64,000 nt of DNA from Candidatus Enterococcus huntleyi (GCF_009933175.1 NZ_MAEJ01000030.1:248001-312000), one strand, 5' to 3'. Counted from the first letter of the stretch, positions 15,590-25,071 are shown. The notes: a model not told the origin generated them from the letters alone. Translations and numbers: made by a program.

Positions 15590-16012
15590 ATGGATAATTA
15601 TTTAACCGTGAACGTGGTTACGCCAAATGGCCTTGTCTATGATCATCATGCAGTAATCGTAGTTGCTAAGACATTAGATGGCGAGGTTGGTATTTTACCA
15701 CGACATGCGCCGATTATTGTTCCTTTAGCCATCGACGAAGTTCGGATCAAACGTGTTGATTCTGACACCCATGTCGATTGGGTAGCCGTTAATGGCGGTG
15801 TAATGGAAGTCAGAGAAAATGTTGTTTCAATTATTGCCGATAGTGCTGAGCGTGAACGTGATATTGATGTTCCGCGTGCCGAACGTGCAAAACAACGAGC
15901 TGAACAGATGATCAAAGAAGCGAAGCAAAATGATGATATTGATGAGCTTAGTCGGGCGACTGTTGCCTTACACCGAGCAATCAATCGAATCAATGTTTCA
16001 AAACACAGCTAA
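15590..16012 (+). CDS. atpC: F0F1 ATP synthase subunit epsilon
   Basis: A 140-residue central-stalk subunit. The N-terminal beta sandwich includes [19 protein letters not shown] and the C-terminal part is a helical hairpin (about 85-140) rich in Arg, Glu and Ala, the regulatory arm that can inhibit ATP hydrolysis. It is the last gene of the operon and is followed 18 bases later by a terminator. Confidence 0.95.
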   Translation: MDNYLTVNVVTPNGLVYDHHAVIVVAKTLDGEVGILPRHAPIIVPLAIDEVRIKRVDSDTHVDWVAVNGGVMEVRENVVSIIADSAERERDIDVPRAERAKQRAEQMIKEAKQNDDIDELSRATVALHRAINRINVSKHS

Positions 16013-16028
16013 ATAGGATAGATCAACT

Positions 16029-16066
16029 CACCCAAGTCTGCGATAAATCCAGGCTTGGGTTTTTTA
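16029..16066 (+). terminator. Terminator of the atp operon
   Basis: CCCAAG...CTTGGG stem with a T6 tail, directly after atpC. Confidence 0.85.
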
Positions 16067-16495
16067 CGTTCAAAATATGATTATTCCGATAACTATCGCT
16101 GACCGTCTCGCTTCCTAGAGGAAGAGGGTGTGTTTCTAATTGATGACGTTTCAAAAGAATCGTTATTGGATTTGATAGGTAAATCGAGCAGTCACTCTAA
16201 CTTGAAACAGAAGTCTTTGTATAATTAGTGTCTTTTGTAAAGAATTGAATACAATCAGAGAACAGTTCACGTAGAGTATAAACATATGAAACAAGATGAC
16301 AACAGCGAGAAAAAACTACACAGAGTAGTGGATTGTTCTACTGTATATTAGAGAACAATCGTTATAAAAACGGAAGAGTCTTTAAAAAGACTTTTTAACG
16401 AATTTTTAAGTGCGCAACGATTTTCCTTTTCCTCTATTTGTGTTATTATCAGTATGTTAATATTCAATACTCAACGAAGTGGTAAGGAGAAACCT
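16067..16495 (+). other. Intergenic region, possible small RNA
   Basis: No ORF with coding character. A consensus -10 TATAAT lies at 16220-16225 (without a clear -35), an inverted repeat GATTGTTCT...AGAACAATC at 16331-16360, and a weak terminator AGTCTTT/AAAGACT plus T5 at 16377-16398. Together these could describe a ~170-base untranslated transcript. The promoter for the next gene probably lies near 16440. Confidence 0.35.
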
Positions 16496-16729
16496 ATGCA
16501 AGTTTATGGAGTAGATGCCATTGTTCGCATCGCTAGCCATCTGACATTTATTTATTTGACTTTTTGGGCCTTGCGTTCTTTGCGAGTAGAAACACTATTT
16601 AAAGTCACCATGCCAGCACAAGTGCGGATGGCGATTGTTTTATTTTCTATTGTTTTAGGATATACAGCAAGCAGCTTTTTTTTAGAATTTATTGCTTTAT
16701 GTCGGAACTTATTCTATATCGGCTTTTAA
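16496..16729 (+). CDS. DUF1146 family membrane protein
   Basis: A 77-residue protein with two transmembrane segments (about 11-28 and 41-63), like YwzB-type DUF1146 proteins found between atpC and murA in many Bacilli. Function unknown. The ATG at 16496 follows GGTAAGGAGA and gives the usual N-terminus [16 protein letters not shown]; the frame is open further upstream but without a ribosome site. Confidence 0.85.
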   Translation: MQVYGVDAIVRIASHLTFIYLTFWALRSLRVETLFKVTMPAQVRMAIVLFSIVLGYTASSFFLEFIALCRNLFYIGF

Positions 16730-16823
16730 ACGGAAGAAAGGCTACTATTTAGGGACAAATAGTGCTATAATAGAAAAGATTTTGTGTGAAGTTATGCGCA
16801 AAGGAATGTGTGGAGGGGACAAA

Positions 16824-18125
16824 ATGGAACAAATTATTGTTCAAGGTGGTAATCAATTACAAGGAACTGTCGAAATTGAGGGCGCCAAAAACGCTGTGCT
16901 ACCTATCTTAGCTGCGAGTTTACTTGCAGAAGAAGGCACAACTACTTTAAAAAATGTACCAATATTATCGGATGTCTTTACGATGAATCAAGTGATTCGT
17001 CACTTAAATGTAGATGTAACATTCAATGAAGAATTAAAACAAGTTACTTTAGATGCTTCAAAACAATTAGAGATTGAAGCACCTTATGAATACGTGAGTC
17101 AAATGAGAGCTTCAATCGTTGTGATGGGCCCGTTATTGGCTCGTAACGGCCATGCTAAGGTAGCAATGCCTGGTGGTTGTGCGATTGGAAAACGACCGAT
17201 TGATTTGCATTTAAAAGGATTTCAAGCACTAGGTGCGAAGATTATTCAAAAAAATGGCTATATTGAAGCCATCGCTGATGAATTAATCGGAAATTCAATT
17301 TATTTAGACTTCCCAAGTGTAGGGGCTACTCAGAATATTATGATGGCTGCTGTCAAAGCTAAAGGAACGACTACTATTGAAAATGTGGCACGTGAGCCTG
17401 AGATTGTTGACTTAGCTAATGTATTGAATAAGATGGGTGCTCGTGTATACGGTGCTGGAACCGAAACGATGCGTATCGAAGGGGTTGAACATCTGCATGC
17501 AGTTGAACATTCAATCGTTCAAGACCGTATCGAAGCAGGAACCTTCATGGTCGCAGCAGCTATGACTCAAGGAAATGTACTAATTGAAGATGCTATTTCT
17601 GAGCATAACCGTCCATTGATTTCAAAACTCATCGAGATGGGGGCAACCGTGATTGATGAAGACCATGGCGTTCGTGTCATCGGTCCAAAAGAATTAAAAG
17701 CAACGGATGTTAAAACAATGCCACATCCTGGTTTTCCAACAGATATGCAAGCGCAAATGACAGCCATTCAATTGGTTGCTAAAGGAACTAGCATAACGAC
17801 GGAAACAGTCTTCGAAAATCGTTTCCAACATTTAGAAGAATTGCGTAGAATGAATGCCCATGTTAAGATTGATGGAAATATTGCCATAATCGATGGCGCA
17901 CATGATCTACAAGGTGCTGAGGTTTATGCGACTGACTTACGCGCAGCAGCTGCGTTAGTTTTAGCAGGCTTATGTGCTACTGGTGTTACTCGCGTCCGTA
18001 ATCTAAAATATTTAGATCGTGGCTATTATCAATTCCATAAAAAATTGCAAAATTTAGGTGCGAATGTTGAACGTGTAAGTGAAACCGAAACAACAACGAC
18101 TACAGCATCTGCAGTTAAGATATAA
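16824..18125 (+). CDS. murA: UDP-N-acetylglucosamine 1-carboxyvinyltransferase
   Basis: First committed step of peptidoglycan synthesis: transfers enolpyruvate from PEP to UDP-GlcNAc; the target of fosfomycin. The 433-residue protein begins [27 protein letters not shown]. The active-site Cys is in [17 protein letters not shown] near 115, so it should be fosfomycin sensitive. The open frame starts at 16692, inside the preceding gene; the ATG at 16824 after GGAGGGGAC is the credible start. Position after atpC and DUF1146 fits the MurAA copy. Confidence 0.96.
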   Translation: MEQIIVQGGNQLQGTVEIEGAKNAVLPILAASLLAEEGTTTLKNVPILSDVFTMNQVIRHLNVDVTFNEELKQVTLDASKQLEIEAPYEYVSQMRASIVVMGPLLARNGHAKVAMPGGCAIGKRPIDLHLKGFQALGAKIIQKNGYIEAIADELIGNSIYLDFPSVGATQNIMMAAVKAKGTTTIENVAREPEIVDLANVLNKMGARVYGAGTETMRIEGVEHLHAVEHSIVQDRIEAGTFMVAAAMTQGNVLIEDAISEHNRPLISKLIEMGATVIDEDHGVRVIGPKELKATDVKTMPHPGFPTDMQAQMTAIQLVAKGTSITTETVFENRFQHLEELRRMNAHVKIDGNIAIIDGAHDLQGAEVYATDLRAAAALVLAGLCATGVTRVRNLKYLDRGYYQFHKKLQNLGANVERVSETETTTTTASAVKI

Positions 18126-18143
18126 ATTTAAGGAGGCATGTCG

Positions 18144-18320
18144 ATGAGTGCTACGCGCTATATTTTAATTACACTACTTAAAATTGTGGTGGTCATTGCC
18201 TTGATTATGCTCCTCTTTGTCATCGGTATGATGATTGGTTATGGGGTTATTGGTGGAGGAAAACCTCTTTCTGTTTTTAGTCATGACCTGTGGAATCATA
18301 TCTTCACTTTTTTCAAATAA
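18144..18320 (+). CDS. epuA: EpuA-like small membrane protein (RpoB-associated family name)
   Basis: A 58-residue protein with a single transmembrane segment and the family signature FVIGMMIGYGVIGGGKPLSVF near residues 24-44. Databases often label this family 'DNA-directed RNA polymerase subunit beta', which is misleading; its function is not established. The same gene follows murA in streptococci. An ATG six bases upstream is only one base from AGGAGG, so the second ATG (18144) is the better start. Confidence 0.8.
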   Translation: MSATRYILITLLKIVVVIALIMLLFVIGMMIGYGVIGGGKPLSVFSHDLWNHIFTFFK

Positions 18321-18330
18321 TAATTTAAAT

Positions 18331-18373
18331 GGAGGCAAAGACAAAACATTCGTTTTCGTTTTTGCCTCTTTTG
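18331..18373 (+). terminator. Terminator between epuA and yidD
   Basis: GAGGCAAA...TTTGCCTC stem with T-rich flanks (the C-terminal T run TTTT follows). Ends the murA-epuA transcript. Confidence 0.75.
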
Positions 18374-18403
18374 ATTAACTTTATACGAAGGAATGCATAT
18401 ACA

Positions 18404-18682
18404 ATGAAAAGAATATTGATTGGTCTGGTTCGTTTCTATCAAAAATATATATCTCCCGCTTTTCCGCCGAGCTGCCGCTATTATCCCACCTGTTCTGGCT
18501 ATATGATTCAAGCTATTACCGTTCATGGGGCGTTAAAGGGCACGATAATGGGAACCTCGCGTATTTTACGGTGCCACCCATTCGTGAAAGGCGGTTTAGA
18601 TTATGTGCCACAAAAATTTAGTCTAAAAAGAAATGATACCGACAAAGTTTTACCAACTTATACCTATAGGAGAGCTAAATGA
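18404..18682 (+). CDS. yidD: Membrane protein insertion efficiency factor YidD
   Basis: A 92-residue peripheral membrane protein assisting YidC-type insertion. The signature is unmistakable: [12 protein letters not shown], then [18 protein letters not shown] with conserved Cys residues, then RILRCHPF and GGLDYVP. The open frame extends upstream to 18329 through the terminator stem, so the ATG at 18404 is used. It overlaps the following acetyltransferase by four bases (ATGA). Confidence 0.95.
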   Translation: MKRILIGLVRFYQKYISPAFPPSCRYYPTCSGYMIQAITVHGALKGTIMGTSRILRCHPFVKGGLDYVPQKFSLKRNDTDKVLPTYTYRRAK

Positions 18683-19131
18683 TTCGATTACTAGAAAAAA
18701 ATGAACCTCTTCCATGGACGCTACTGCTAGATGCTGATCCCGATAAAGAGGTCGTGGAACGTTATATTTATGACTCGGAGATTCTAGTGGATTGCCGCAA
18801 AGAAACCATCGTTGCTTGTCTGGTCTATCAAATCCGAGGAGCTGAAGCAGAATTACTGAACTTGGCGGTCTTACCTAGTCATCAGCGACAAGGTATAGCG
18901 AAAGATTTGATCAAGCAGGCGCTTCTGATGATTCAGGCACATGCAGCTAAACCGACAACTGTCTTAGTCAAAACAGGGAATAGCACACTTCCAGCATTAG
19001 CTTTGTATAAGCAAATGGGCTTTCAAGAGGTCGCTCGCATCAAAGATTATTTTTTGACACATTATCGTGAGAAAATCTATGAAGAGGGGATACTTCTAAC
19101 GGATCAAATTATTTTGAGCCAAACGATATAA
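18679..19131 (+). CDS. GNAT family N-acetyltransferase
   Basis: 150 residues with the acetyl-CoA motif [19 protein letters not shown] near 68-86 and the motif B stretch [20 protein letters not shown] near 109-128. The substrate cannot be told from sequence; the overall look is of a general small-molecule or peptide acetyltransferase. The start overlaps the yidD stop, so the two are translationally coupled. Confidence 0.8.
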   Translation: MIRLLEKNEPLPWTLLLDADPDKEVVERYIYDSEILVDCRKETIVACLVYQIRGAEAELLNLAVLPSHQRQGIAKDLIKQALLMIQAHAAKPTTVLVKTGNSTLPALALYKQMGFQEVARIKDYFLTHYREKIYEEGILLTDQIILSQTI

Positions 19132-19250
19132 AAATAGATTATCAGCTATAAATGTATATATTTATTTAAGATATCCATTGAAAGCTCTTTCTCAATATCG
19201 TACAATAAGATGAATAACTTTTTGAAATTGACGGATTGGAGACTCTTATT

Positions 19251-20123
19251 ATGGGATTATTAGTTTTTGATATTGGTGGTTCAGCGGTCAAATATGGCTA
19301 CTGGAATGGTGAAACTTTAGAAAGTAAAAATCAATTTACAACTCCAGGAACCTGGATTGAGATGAAGGCAGCCTTAAAAAATGTGGCCGAACAAATGGAG
19401 CAGCCGTTTGATGGCGTAGGGATTAGTGCACCGGGTGTCGTAAATGTCCAAACACAAAAGATTGAAGGGATTAGCGCGATTCCTTACATTCACAATTTTG
19501 ATATCTTTGGTGAATTACGGGAACTTTTTGGTTTACCAGTAGCGATTGAGAATGATGCTAATTGTGCCGGTATGGCTGAATTCTATCAGGGTGCTGCGAA
19601 AGGGTATCAGAATGTGGCTTTTGTCGTGATTGGGACTGGTATTGGTGGGGCCTTATTTGTCAATGGCGAAATTTCCAAAGGAGCTCATCTATACGGTGGA
19701 GAATTTGGTTTGATGTTTTTGGATGGTGGGGAAACGTTTAGTGTGTTGGGAACCGCTGTTCAAATGGCTTGGCGCTATTGTGAACGTAAAGGCCTTGAAA
19801 AAACTGCTTACTCAGGCAAAGAAGTCTTTGAATTTGCTGAAGCTGGCGATGAACTGGCAAAAGAAGAGGTTGAGAACTTTTACGAACATCTTACTCAAGG
19901 CTTATTTAGTATTCAATTTGCCTTTGATCCTGAAGTGATTGTACTTGGTGGGGGAATCTCAGCGAAAGATGGCTTACTGGATGAGATTAACCAACGGATG
20001 GCTCAAAAGCTCGCTCAACACAACTTGAATGATTTTGTTCCGAAGATTGTGCTGTGTGAATATCGAAATGACGCCAATTTAGTTGGTGCAGCAGCAAATT
20101 ATGCGGCACAGGAACACAAATAA
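19251..20123 (+). CDS. ROK family sugar kinase (BglK-like)
   Basis: 290 residues. The N-terminal ATP phosphate loop is VFDIGGSAVKYGYW, followed by ISAPGVVN, the catalytic IENDANCAGMAEF near 99 and IGTGIGGALFVNGE near 128. The Cys-rich zinc motif of classic glucokinases after GGEFG is absent, as in beta-glucoside kinase (BglK) type members, so phosphorylation of a beta-glucoside or other sugar is the inference. The ATG at 19251 follows GGAG by nine bases; a TTG further upstream is unlikely. Monocistronic, with a strong terminator. Confidence 0.8.
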   Translation: MGLLVFDIGGSAVKYGYWNGETLESKNQFTTPGTWIEMKAALKNVAEQMEQPFDGVGISAPGVVNVQTQKIEGISAIPYIHNFDIFGELRELFGLPVAIENDANCAGMAEFYQGAAKGYQNVAFVVIGTGIGGALFVNGEISKGAHLYGGEFGLMFLDGGETFSVLGTAVQMAWRYCERKGLEKTAYSGKEVFEFAEAGDELAKEEVENFYEHLTQGLFSIQFAFDPEVIVLGGGISAKDGLLDEINQRMAQKLAQHNLNDFVPKIVLCEYRNDANLVGAAANYAAQEHK

Positions 20124-20170
20124 CTAGTAAGATGCTTATCTAAAAAAAATGGACAAAACAAAAAATAAAT

Positions 20171-20225
20171 AAAATGTAGAGGAGAAGGTCTCGTTTTTCG
20201 AGTCTTCTCTTCTACATTTTTTTTG
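20171..20225 (+). terminator. Terminator after the ROK kinase
   Basis: AAAATGTAGAGGAGAAG / CTTCTCTTCTACATTTT forms a 16-17 bp stem with one mismatch, then T8. Strong. Confidence 0.9.
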
Positions 20226-20352
20226 CTTTTGACGATTAAAAAATAATTTCTCAATCTCCATAAGAATGTATGCGCTTTATTCATTTCTATGATTGAATTA
20301 TTGAAATTATAGGGAATAACCATTGTAATTCCTTAATTTCCTGAATTATAGA

Positions 20353-20367
20353 AATTTTCTGATAATT
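20353..20367 (+). promoter_or_regulatory. CodY-box in front of livJ
   Basis: AATTTTCTGATAATT differs from the CodY consensus AATTTTCWGAAAATT at one position. It ends two bases before the livJ -35, an ideal place for repression. CodY represses amino acid uptake when branched-chain amino acids and GTP are plentiful. A weaker word with four mismatches lies at 20335-20349. Confidence 0.7.
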
Positions 20368-20369
20368 CA

Positions 20370-20398
20370 TTGACAACCTGATTATTTTTCAGTATATT
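20370..20398 (+). promoter_or_regulatory. SigA promoter of livJ
   Basis: TTGACA, a 17-base spacer and TATATT, about 42 bases before the livJ start codon. Confidence 0.8.
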
Positions 20399-20439
20399 GA
20401 TATACATATCTTAAAGAAAGATTAAAAGGGGGAAATAAA

Positions 20440-21606
20440 ATGAAGAAAAAATTCACGTTTTTATTTGCAAGTCTATTCTTGCTATCAGCCTGTGGGGCAG
20501 GCGGAGCTGCTGGTCCTAAAGATAATGGGAACCAAGCAGAGGGTGACACAATCAAGATTGGTATGAACATGGAGCTTTCTGGAGCGGTTGCCGCATACGG
20601 AAATGCAGAAAAAGAAGGAATCGATTTAGCCGTCGAAGAAATCAACGAAGCTGGTGGAATCCTAGGTAAGAAAATTGAGTTAATCGAAAAAGACAATAAA
20701 TCTGATAATAATGAAGCCGCATCAATTGCAGCGAACTTAACAACGAATGATAAAGTAGTCGCAGTTGTTGGACCTGCAACATCTGGCGCCGTAAAAGCAA
20801 GTGTACCAAACATGACAAAAGCGGCTGTACCAGTAATTACACCATCTGCTACAGATGATACAATTACTGTTCAAGGAGATGCAGTTCAAGAATTTATCTT
20901 CCGTGTGTGTTTCCAAGATAGCTTCCAAGGCGTTCTTTTAGCGAAATATGCGCAAGACACATTGCAAGCTGAAAAAGCAGTGATCATCGGGGATAACTCA
21001 AGTGATTATGCGATTGGGTTAACGAAGGCCTTTAAAGAAACCTTTAAAGGGGAGATTGTTAAAGAAGAAAACTTTGTGGCGAATGATAAAGATTTCCAAG
21101 CTATTTTAACAAAAATCAAAAACGAAAAATTCGATGTCATCTACATCCCAGGTTACTACACTGAAGCTGGTTTAATCATCAAACAAGCACGCGAAATGGG
21201 TATTGAACAACCAATTATCGGAGCGGATGGTTTTGGTGATGAAAAATTAGTTGAAACGGCTGGAGCAGCCAATGTATCAAACGTCTTCTACACAGGACAC
21301 TTCTCAACTGAAGCACCTGGTACAGATAAAGTCGAACCATTTGTTGAAGCTTTCTCTAAAAAATATAGTAAACAACCTTCTGCCTTCAACGCACTTGGCT
21401 ATGACTCAGTATACATGTTAAAACAAGCAATTGAAGATGCTGATTCTGCTGACTCTGCAAAAATTACCGAAGCTTTAGGTAAAATCAAAGGGTTTGTCGG
21501 TGTAACTGGCGAAATGACCATGGATAAAAATCATAATCCTGAAAAATCAGCAGTTGTTTTAGGTCTAACTGAAGGAAAAGAAACTTCAGCTGAAACAGTT
21601 AAATAA
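20440..21606 (+). CDS. livJ: Branched-chain amino acid ABC transporter, substrate-binding lipoprotein
   Basis: A 388-residue periplasmic-binding-fold type I protein anchored as a lipoprotein. The signal peptide MKKKFTFLFASLFLLSAC has the lipobox LSAC, with Cys near residue 18. The mature part opens with IKIGMNMELSGAVAAYGNAEKEGIDLAV, the usual start of Leu/Ile/Val-binding proteins, and has VVGPATSGAVKA further on. It heads livJHMGF and has a terminator-like hairpin behind it, so it is likely made in excess over the membrane parts. Substrate range within branched-chain or related amino acids is inferred. Confidence 0.92.
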   Translation: MKKKFTFLFASLFLLSACGAGGAAGPKDNGNQAEGDTIKIGMNMELSGAVAAYGNAEKEGIDLAVEEINEAGGILGKKIELIEKDNKSDNNEAASIAANLTTNDKVVAVVGPATSGAVKASVPNMTKAAVPVITPSATDDTITVQGDAVQEFIFRVCFQDSFQGVLLAKYAQDTLQAEKAVIIGDNSSDYAIGLTKAFKETFKGEIVKEENFVANDKDFQAILTKIKNEKFDVIYIPGYYTEAGLIIKQAREMGIEQPIIGADGFGDEKLVETAGAANVSNVFYTGHFSTEAPGTDKVEPFVEAFSKKYSKQPSAFNALGYDSVYMLKQAIEDADSADSAKITEALGKIKGFVGVTGEMTMDKNHNPEKSAVVLGLTEGKETSAETVK

Positions 21607-21670
21607 TACTGCTCGCAAAAGTTCACTAGATAGTAAGGATTAATGAGAGACACGAGTTACACAGAAATAA

Positions 21671-21707
21671 AGGCTGGCGCAAGAGTTTTTTGTACCAGCC
21701 TATTTTT
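21671..21707 (+). terminator. Hairpin between livJ and livH (partial terminator)
   Basis: AGGCTGG...CCAGCCT stem with ATTTTT following. Located inside the operon, so it should let only part of the transcripts continue, the usual means of making more binding protein than permease. Confidence 0.8.
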
Positions 21708-21740
21708 AAGCAATACAAAAAAACATTGGAAGTGATGGCA

Positions 21741-22619
21741 TTGGAAATTATAATTCAACAATTAATCAACGGCCTGTTCCTTGGGAGTATTTATGCTCTT
21801 ATGGCGCTAGGTTATACCATGGTTTACGGTATTATCAAGCTGATCAATTTTGCCCATGGCGAGATTTATATGATCGGTAGCTTCATCGGCTATTATTTAA
21901 TTAATCAACTGAACATGGGCTTCTTTCCGGCACTTATTTTATCAATGGCACTCAGTGCGGTTGTTGGTGTGACGATTGAATTTCTAGCCTACCGTCCTTT
22001 ACGGAAATCCACTAGAATCGCGGCTTTAATTACAGCAATCGGGGTTTCTTTTTTCCTACAAAATGTCATGATTTATTTCTTCAGCTCTGACACTCGGGCC
22101 TTTCCTCAAGCAATTCAACGACAATCATTTAAGCTAGGTTTTATTGAAGTCAGCAATATTCAACTTTTAATTCTAGGCATTTCGCTAACCTTAATGATTC
22201 TTTTACAAATTATTGTCAAACAAACGAAGATGGGTAAAGCCATGCGTGCGGTGAGTGTTGACGCCGATGCGGCTCAGTTAATGGGGATTAATGTCAATCG
22301 GACAATTTCCTTCACCTTTGCATTGGGTTCTGCGTTAGCGGCCGCTGGTGGGATGCTGATTGGACTTTACTACAATTCGATTGATCCGATGATGGGAGTT
22401 GTTCCTGGCCTTAAATCGTTCGTTGCAGCCGTATTAGGTGGAATTGGGATTATTCCTGGTGCAGCCTTAGGTGGCTTTGTTATCGGCTTGCTGGAAACAA
22501 TTACCACGGCAATGGGCTTTTCTGATTATAAGGATGCAGTTGTTTATGGCGTCTTGATTATCATCTTATTAATCAGACCAGCTGGGATTCTTGGTAAAAA
22601 TATTAAAGAGAAAGTGTAG
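21741..22619 (+). CDS. livH: Branched-chain amino acid ABC transporter permease LivH
   Basis: A membrane permease of about 292 residues with many hydrophobic segments. The family start IIIQQLINGLFLGSIYALMALG and the loop MGKAMRAVSVDADAAQLMGI, which contacts the ATPase, are present. The start is uncertain: GGAAGTG fits a TTG at 21741 (about 8 bases), while the ATG at 21735 is only two bases from that site. The open frame further upstream runs through the terminator stem and is not credible. Works with LivM as heterodimer. Confidence 0.9.
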   Translation: MEIIIQQLINGLFLGSIYALMALGYTMVYGIIKLINFAHGEIYMIGSFIGYYLINQLNMGFFPALILSMALSAVVGVTIEFLAYRPLRKSTRIAALITAIGVSFFLQNVMIYFFSSDTRAFPQAIQRQSFKLGFIEVSNIQLLILGISLTLMILLQIIVKQTKMGKAMRAVSVDADAAQLMGINVNRTISFTFALGSALAAAGGMLIGLYYNSIDPMMGVVPGLKSFVAAVLGGIGIIPGAALGGFVIGLLETITTAMGFSDYKDAVVYGVLIIILLIRPAGILGKNIKEKV

Positions 22620-22629
22620 GTGGACAGCC

Positions 22630-23607
22630 ATGAAAAAAAATCTAAAGTTTAATCTTGTCTGGTTGGTCATTGCCGCTGGTCTTTATGCAATTCTATATGC
22701 GCTCTATAGTGCAGGGATTATTACATTCTTTACTGATTTCATTATTGTCAATATTGGTATCAACATTATTTTAGCCTGTGGGCTCAATTTAATTATCGGA
22801 TTTTCGGGACAGTTTTCTCTAGGTCATGCTGGGTTTATGGCAATTGGGGCCTATAGTGCGGCTATCATGAGTGTCAAAAACCCCACATTAGGTGGTTTCT
22901 TTTCAGGTCTTGTTTTAGGAATTTTCTTATCTGGTTTAGTCGCTCTAGTAGTCGGTATTCCAACGCTTCGTTTAAAAGGCGACTATCTAGCGATTGCGAC
23001 TCTCGGTGTTTCAGAGATTATTCGGATTCTGATTGTCAATTTGCGTGATATTACAAATGGTCCTTCAGGAATCTTTGGCATTCCGCCATTTGCTAACTGG
23101 TCGATGGTCTTTGGCTTTGTTGTTATCACAACTTTAGTCATTGTGAACTTTCTTCATAGTGGTCCAGGGCGAGCAACTATCTCAATTCGCGAAGATGAAA
23201 TTGCCGCTGAATCGATGGGGGTTAATACGACTAAATATAAGGTTATTGCCTTTATGTTAGGTGCCATGACCGCTAGTATCGCTGGCGCTTTATCAGCAAG
23301 CTATGTTCAATCAATTGCACCAAAAGATTTTGGTTTCATGAAATCAATCGATATCCTGATTATTGTTGTATTTGGTGGGATTGGTAGTGTCACAGGAACC
23401 TTTGTTGCAGCAATCGTATTGGGTATTTTGAATATGTACCTACAAGATTTCGGTGCACTTCGGATGATTATTTATGCGTTGGCGTTAATCATCATCATGA
23501 TCTTCAAGCCAGGTGGCTTATTAGGGACTTGGGAATTTTCTGTTAAACGTATTTTTGAAAAATTTGGGAAAAAGGAGGACGATTCTGATGCCTCTATTGG
23601 ACGTTAA
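22630..23607 (+). CDS. livM: Branched-chain amino acid ABC transporter permease LivM
   Basis: 325 residues, about nine hydrophobic segments. The signature GLNLIIGFSGQFSLGHAGFMAIGAY near residues 50-75 and the cytoplasmic coupling loop GRATISIREDEIAAESMGVN are typical of LivM. The ATG follows the livH stop by ten bases. It overlaps livG by 20 bases. Confidence 0.93.
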   Translation: MKKNLKFNLVWLVIAAGLYAILYALYSAGIITFFTDFIIVNIGINIILACGLNLIIGFSGQFSLGHAGFMAIGAYSAAIMSVKNPTLGGFFSGLVLGIFLSGLVALVVGIPTLRLKGDYLAIATLGVSEIIRILIVNLRDITNGPSGIFGIPPFANWSMVFGFVVITTLVIVNFLHSGPGRATISIREDEIAAESMGVNTTKYKVIAFMLGAMTASIAGALSASYVQSIAPKDFGFMKSIDILIIVVFGGIGSVTGTFVAAIVLGILNMYLQDFGALRMIIYALALIIIMIFKPGGLLGTWEFSVKRIFEKFGKKEDDSDASIGR

Positions 23608-24364
23608 AAACTTAACCAAAAACTTTGGCGGTTTAGCTGCCGTTTCAAATGTGAATCTACATTTAGAATCCAATGAATTAATTGGGTTAATCGGACCTAA
23701 TGGTGCCGGTAAAACGACTTTATTTAATCTTTTAACAGGTGTCTATGAGCCTAGTGAAGGCGATGTCTTGTTCGAAAACCTCGGGAAGACGCATCGTCTA
23801 AATGGCCAAAAGCCTTATAAAATTGCTGACCTAGGATTAAGTCGGACGTTCCAAAATATTCGTCTGTTTAAAGATTTGACTGTGATGGATAATGTCTTAA
23901 TTGCCATGAATAGCAAAAATAAAGAAGGGTTACTATCGAGTATCCTACGTTTTCCAAGCTTCTATAAAAAAGAAGAAGCGATGCAAAAAAAGGTGATTGA
24001 ACTATTAGCTATCTTTGGGATGGAAACAAAAGCCCAAACCTTAGCCAAAAATCTACCTTATGGGGAACAGCGACGGTTAGAAATCGTACGAGCGTTAGCA
24101 ACTCAACCGAAAATTTTATTCTTGGATGAGCCTGCTGCCGGGATGAACCCGCAGGAAACGGCTGAATTAACAACCTTGATCCGAAAAATTCAAGCAGAAT
24201 TCCAAATTACGATTCTGTTAATCGAGCATGATATGAGTTTAGTTATGGATGTTTGTGAACGCATCTATGTGTTAGAATATGGCCGAGTGATTGCTGAAGG
24301 AGTACCTGAAGAAATTAAAAACAACCCACGTGTAATCGAAGCCTATCTTGGAGGTGAGCTATAA
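23588..24364 (+). CDS. livG: Branched-chain amino acid ABC transporter ATPase LivG
   Basis: 258 residues. Walker A GPNGAGKTTLFN near 37, LivG-specific LSRTFQNIRLFKDLTV near 88, the ABC signature here LPYGEQRRLEIVRAL (non-canonical, as usual for LivG), Walker B ILFLDEPAAGMNP and the switch His in LLIEHDMSLVMDVC. The start follows GGAGGAC inside the end of livM; the stop overlaps the livF ATG. Confidence 0.95.
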   Translation: MPLLDVKNLTKNFGGLAAVSNVNLHLESNELIGLIGPNGAGKTTLFNLLTGVYEPSEGDVLFENLGKTHRLNGQKPYKIADLGLSRTFQNIRLFKDLTVMDNVLIAMNSKNKEGLLSSILRFPSFYKKEEAMQKKVIELLAIFGMETKAQTLAKNLPYGEQRRLEIVRALATQPKILFLDEPAAGMNPQETAELTTLIRKIQAEFQITILLIEHDMSLVMDVCERIYVLEYGRVIAEGVPEEIKNNPRVIEAYLGGEL

Positions 24365-25068
24365 TGTTAAGTGTTCAAAATTTATCAGTGCATTATGGCA
24401 TGATTCAAGCTGTTCGAGACGTCAGTTTTGAAGTAAAAGAAGGAGAGATTGTTTCCTTAATTGGAGCCAATGGTGCCGGTAAAACGACGATTCTCCGCAC
24501 GATTTCTGGCTTAATCCGACCTTCTAGTGGTAGTATTAGTTTTGAAGGTAACGAGATTCATAAAACGGTCCCACAAAAAATCGTAGCATCAGGATTGTCT
24601 CAAGTGCCAGAAGGACGACATATTTTCCCAGGATTGACGGTCCAAGAAAACTTAGAAATGGGTGCCTTCTTGCGTAAAGACTCGGCTGAGATGAAAACTG
24701 ACTATGAACAAATTTTTAAGAAATTCCCAATTTTAGCAGAACGAAAAACGCAGGATGCTGCCACACTTTCAGGTGGAGAACAACAGATGCTAGCGATGGG
24801 TCGAGCATTAATGTCGAAGCCTAAACTTCTGCTATTAGATGAACCATCAATGGGCTTAGCCCCAATTTTTATCAAGGAAATTTTTAATATCATTCAAGAG
24901 ATTCAACAACAAGGGACAACCGTTTTACTAATCGAACAGAATGCCAAAATGGCGCTCTCAATTGCTAATAGAGGCTATGTCTTAGAAACCGGGAAAATTG
25001 TTCTTGAAGGAACTGGTGCAGAGTTATTAGCCAGCGAAGAAGTTAAAAAAGCTTATTTAGGAGGGTAA
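24364..25068 (+). CDS. livF: Branched-chain amino acid ABC transporter ATPase LivF
   Basis: 234 residues. Walker A GANGAGKTTILR, the Q-loop region VPEGRHIFPGLTVQENL, the canonical signature LSGGEQQMLAMGRAL, Walker B LLLLDEPSMGLAP and LLIEQNAKMALSIANRGYVLETG at the end. TAATG overlap with livG shows tight coupling. Forms the ATPase pair with LivG. Confidence 0.95.
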   Translation: MLSVQNLSVHYGMIQAVRDVSFEVKEGEIVSLIGANGAGKTTILRTISGLIRPSSGSISFEGNEIHKTVPQKIVASGLSQVPEGRHIFPGLTVQENLEMGAFLRKDSAEMKTDYEQIFKKFPILAERKTQDAATLSGGEQQMLAMGRALMSKPKLLLLDEPSMGLAPIFIKEIFNIIQEIQQQGTTVLLIEQNAKMALSIANRGYVLETGKIVLEGTGAELLASEEVKKAYLGG

Positions 25069-25071
25069 TTC

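Larger units (their letters stand above)
20124..20439 (+). promoter_or_regulatory. ROK terminator and livJ control region
   Basis: After the terminator (20171-20225) the region is extremely AT rich, with several GAATTAT/AATTATAG words, one weak CodY-like word (20335-20349), one near-perfect CodY box (20353-20367), and the livJ promoter. No gene is seen. Confidence 0.6.
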
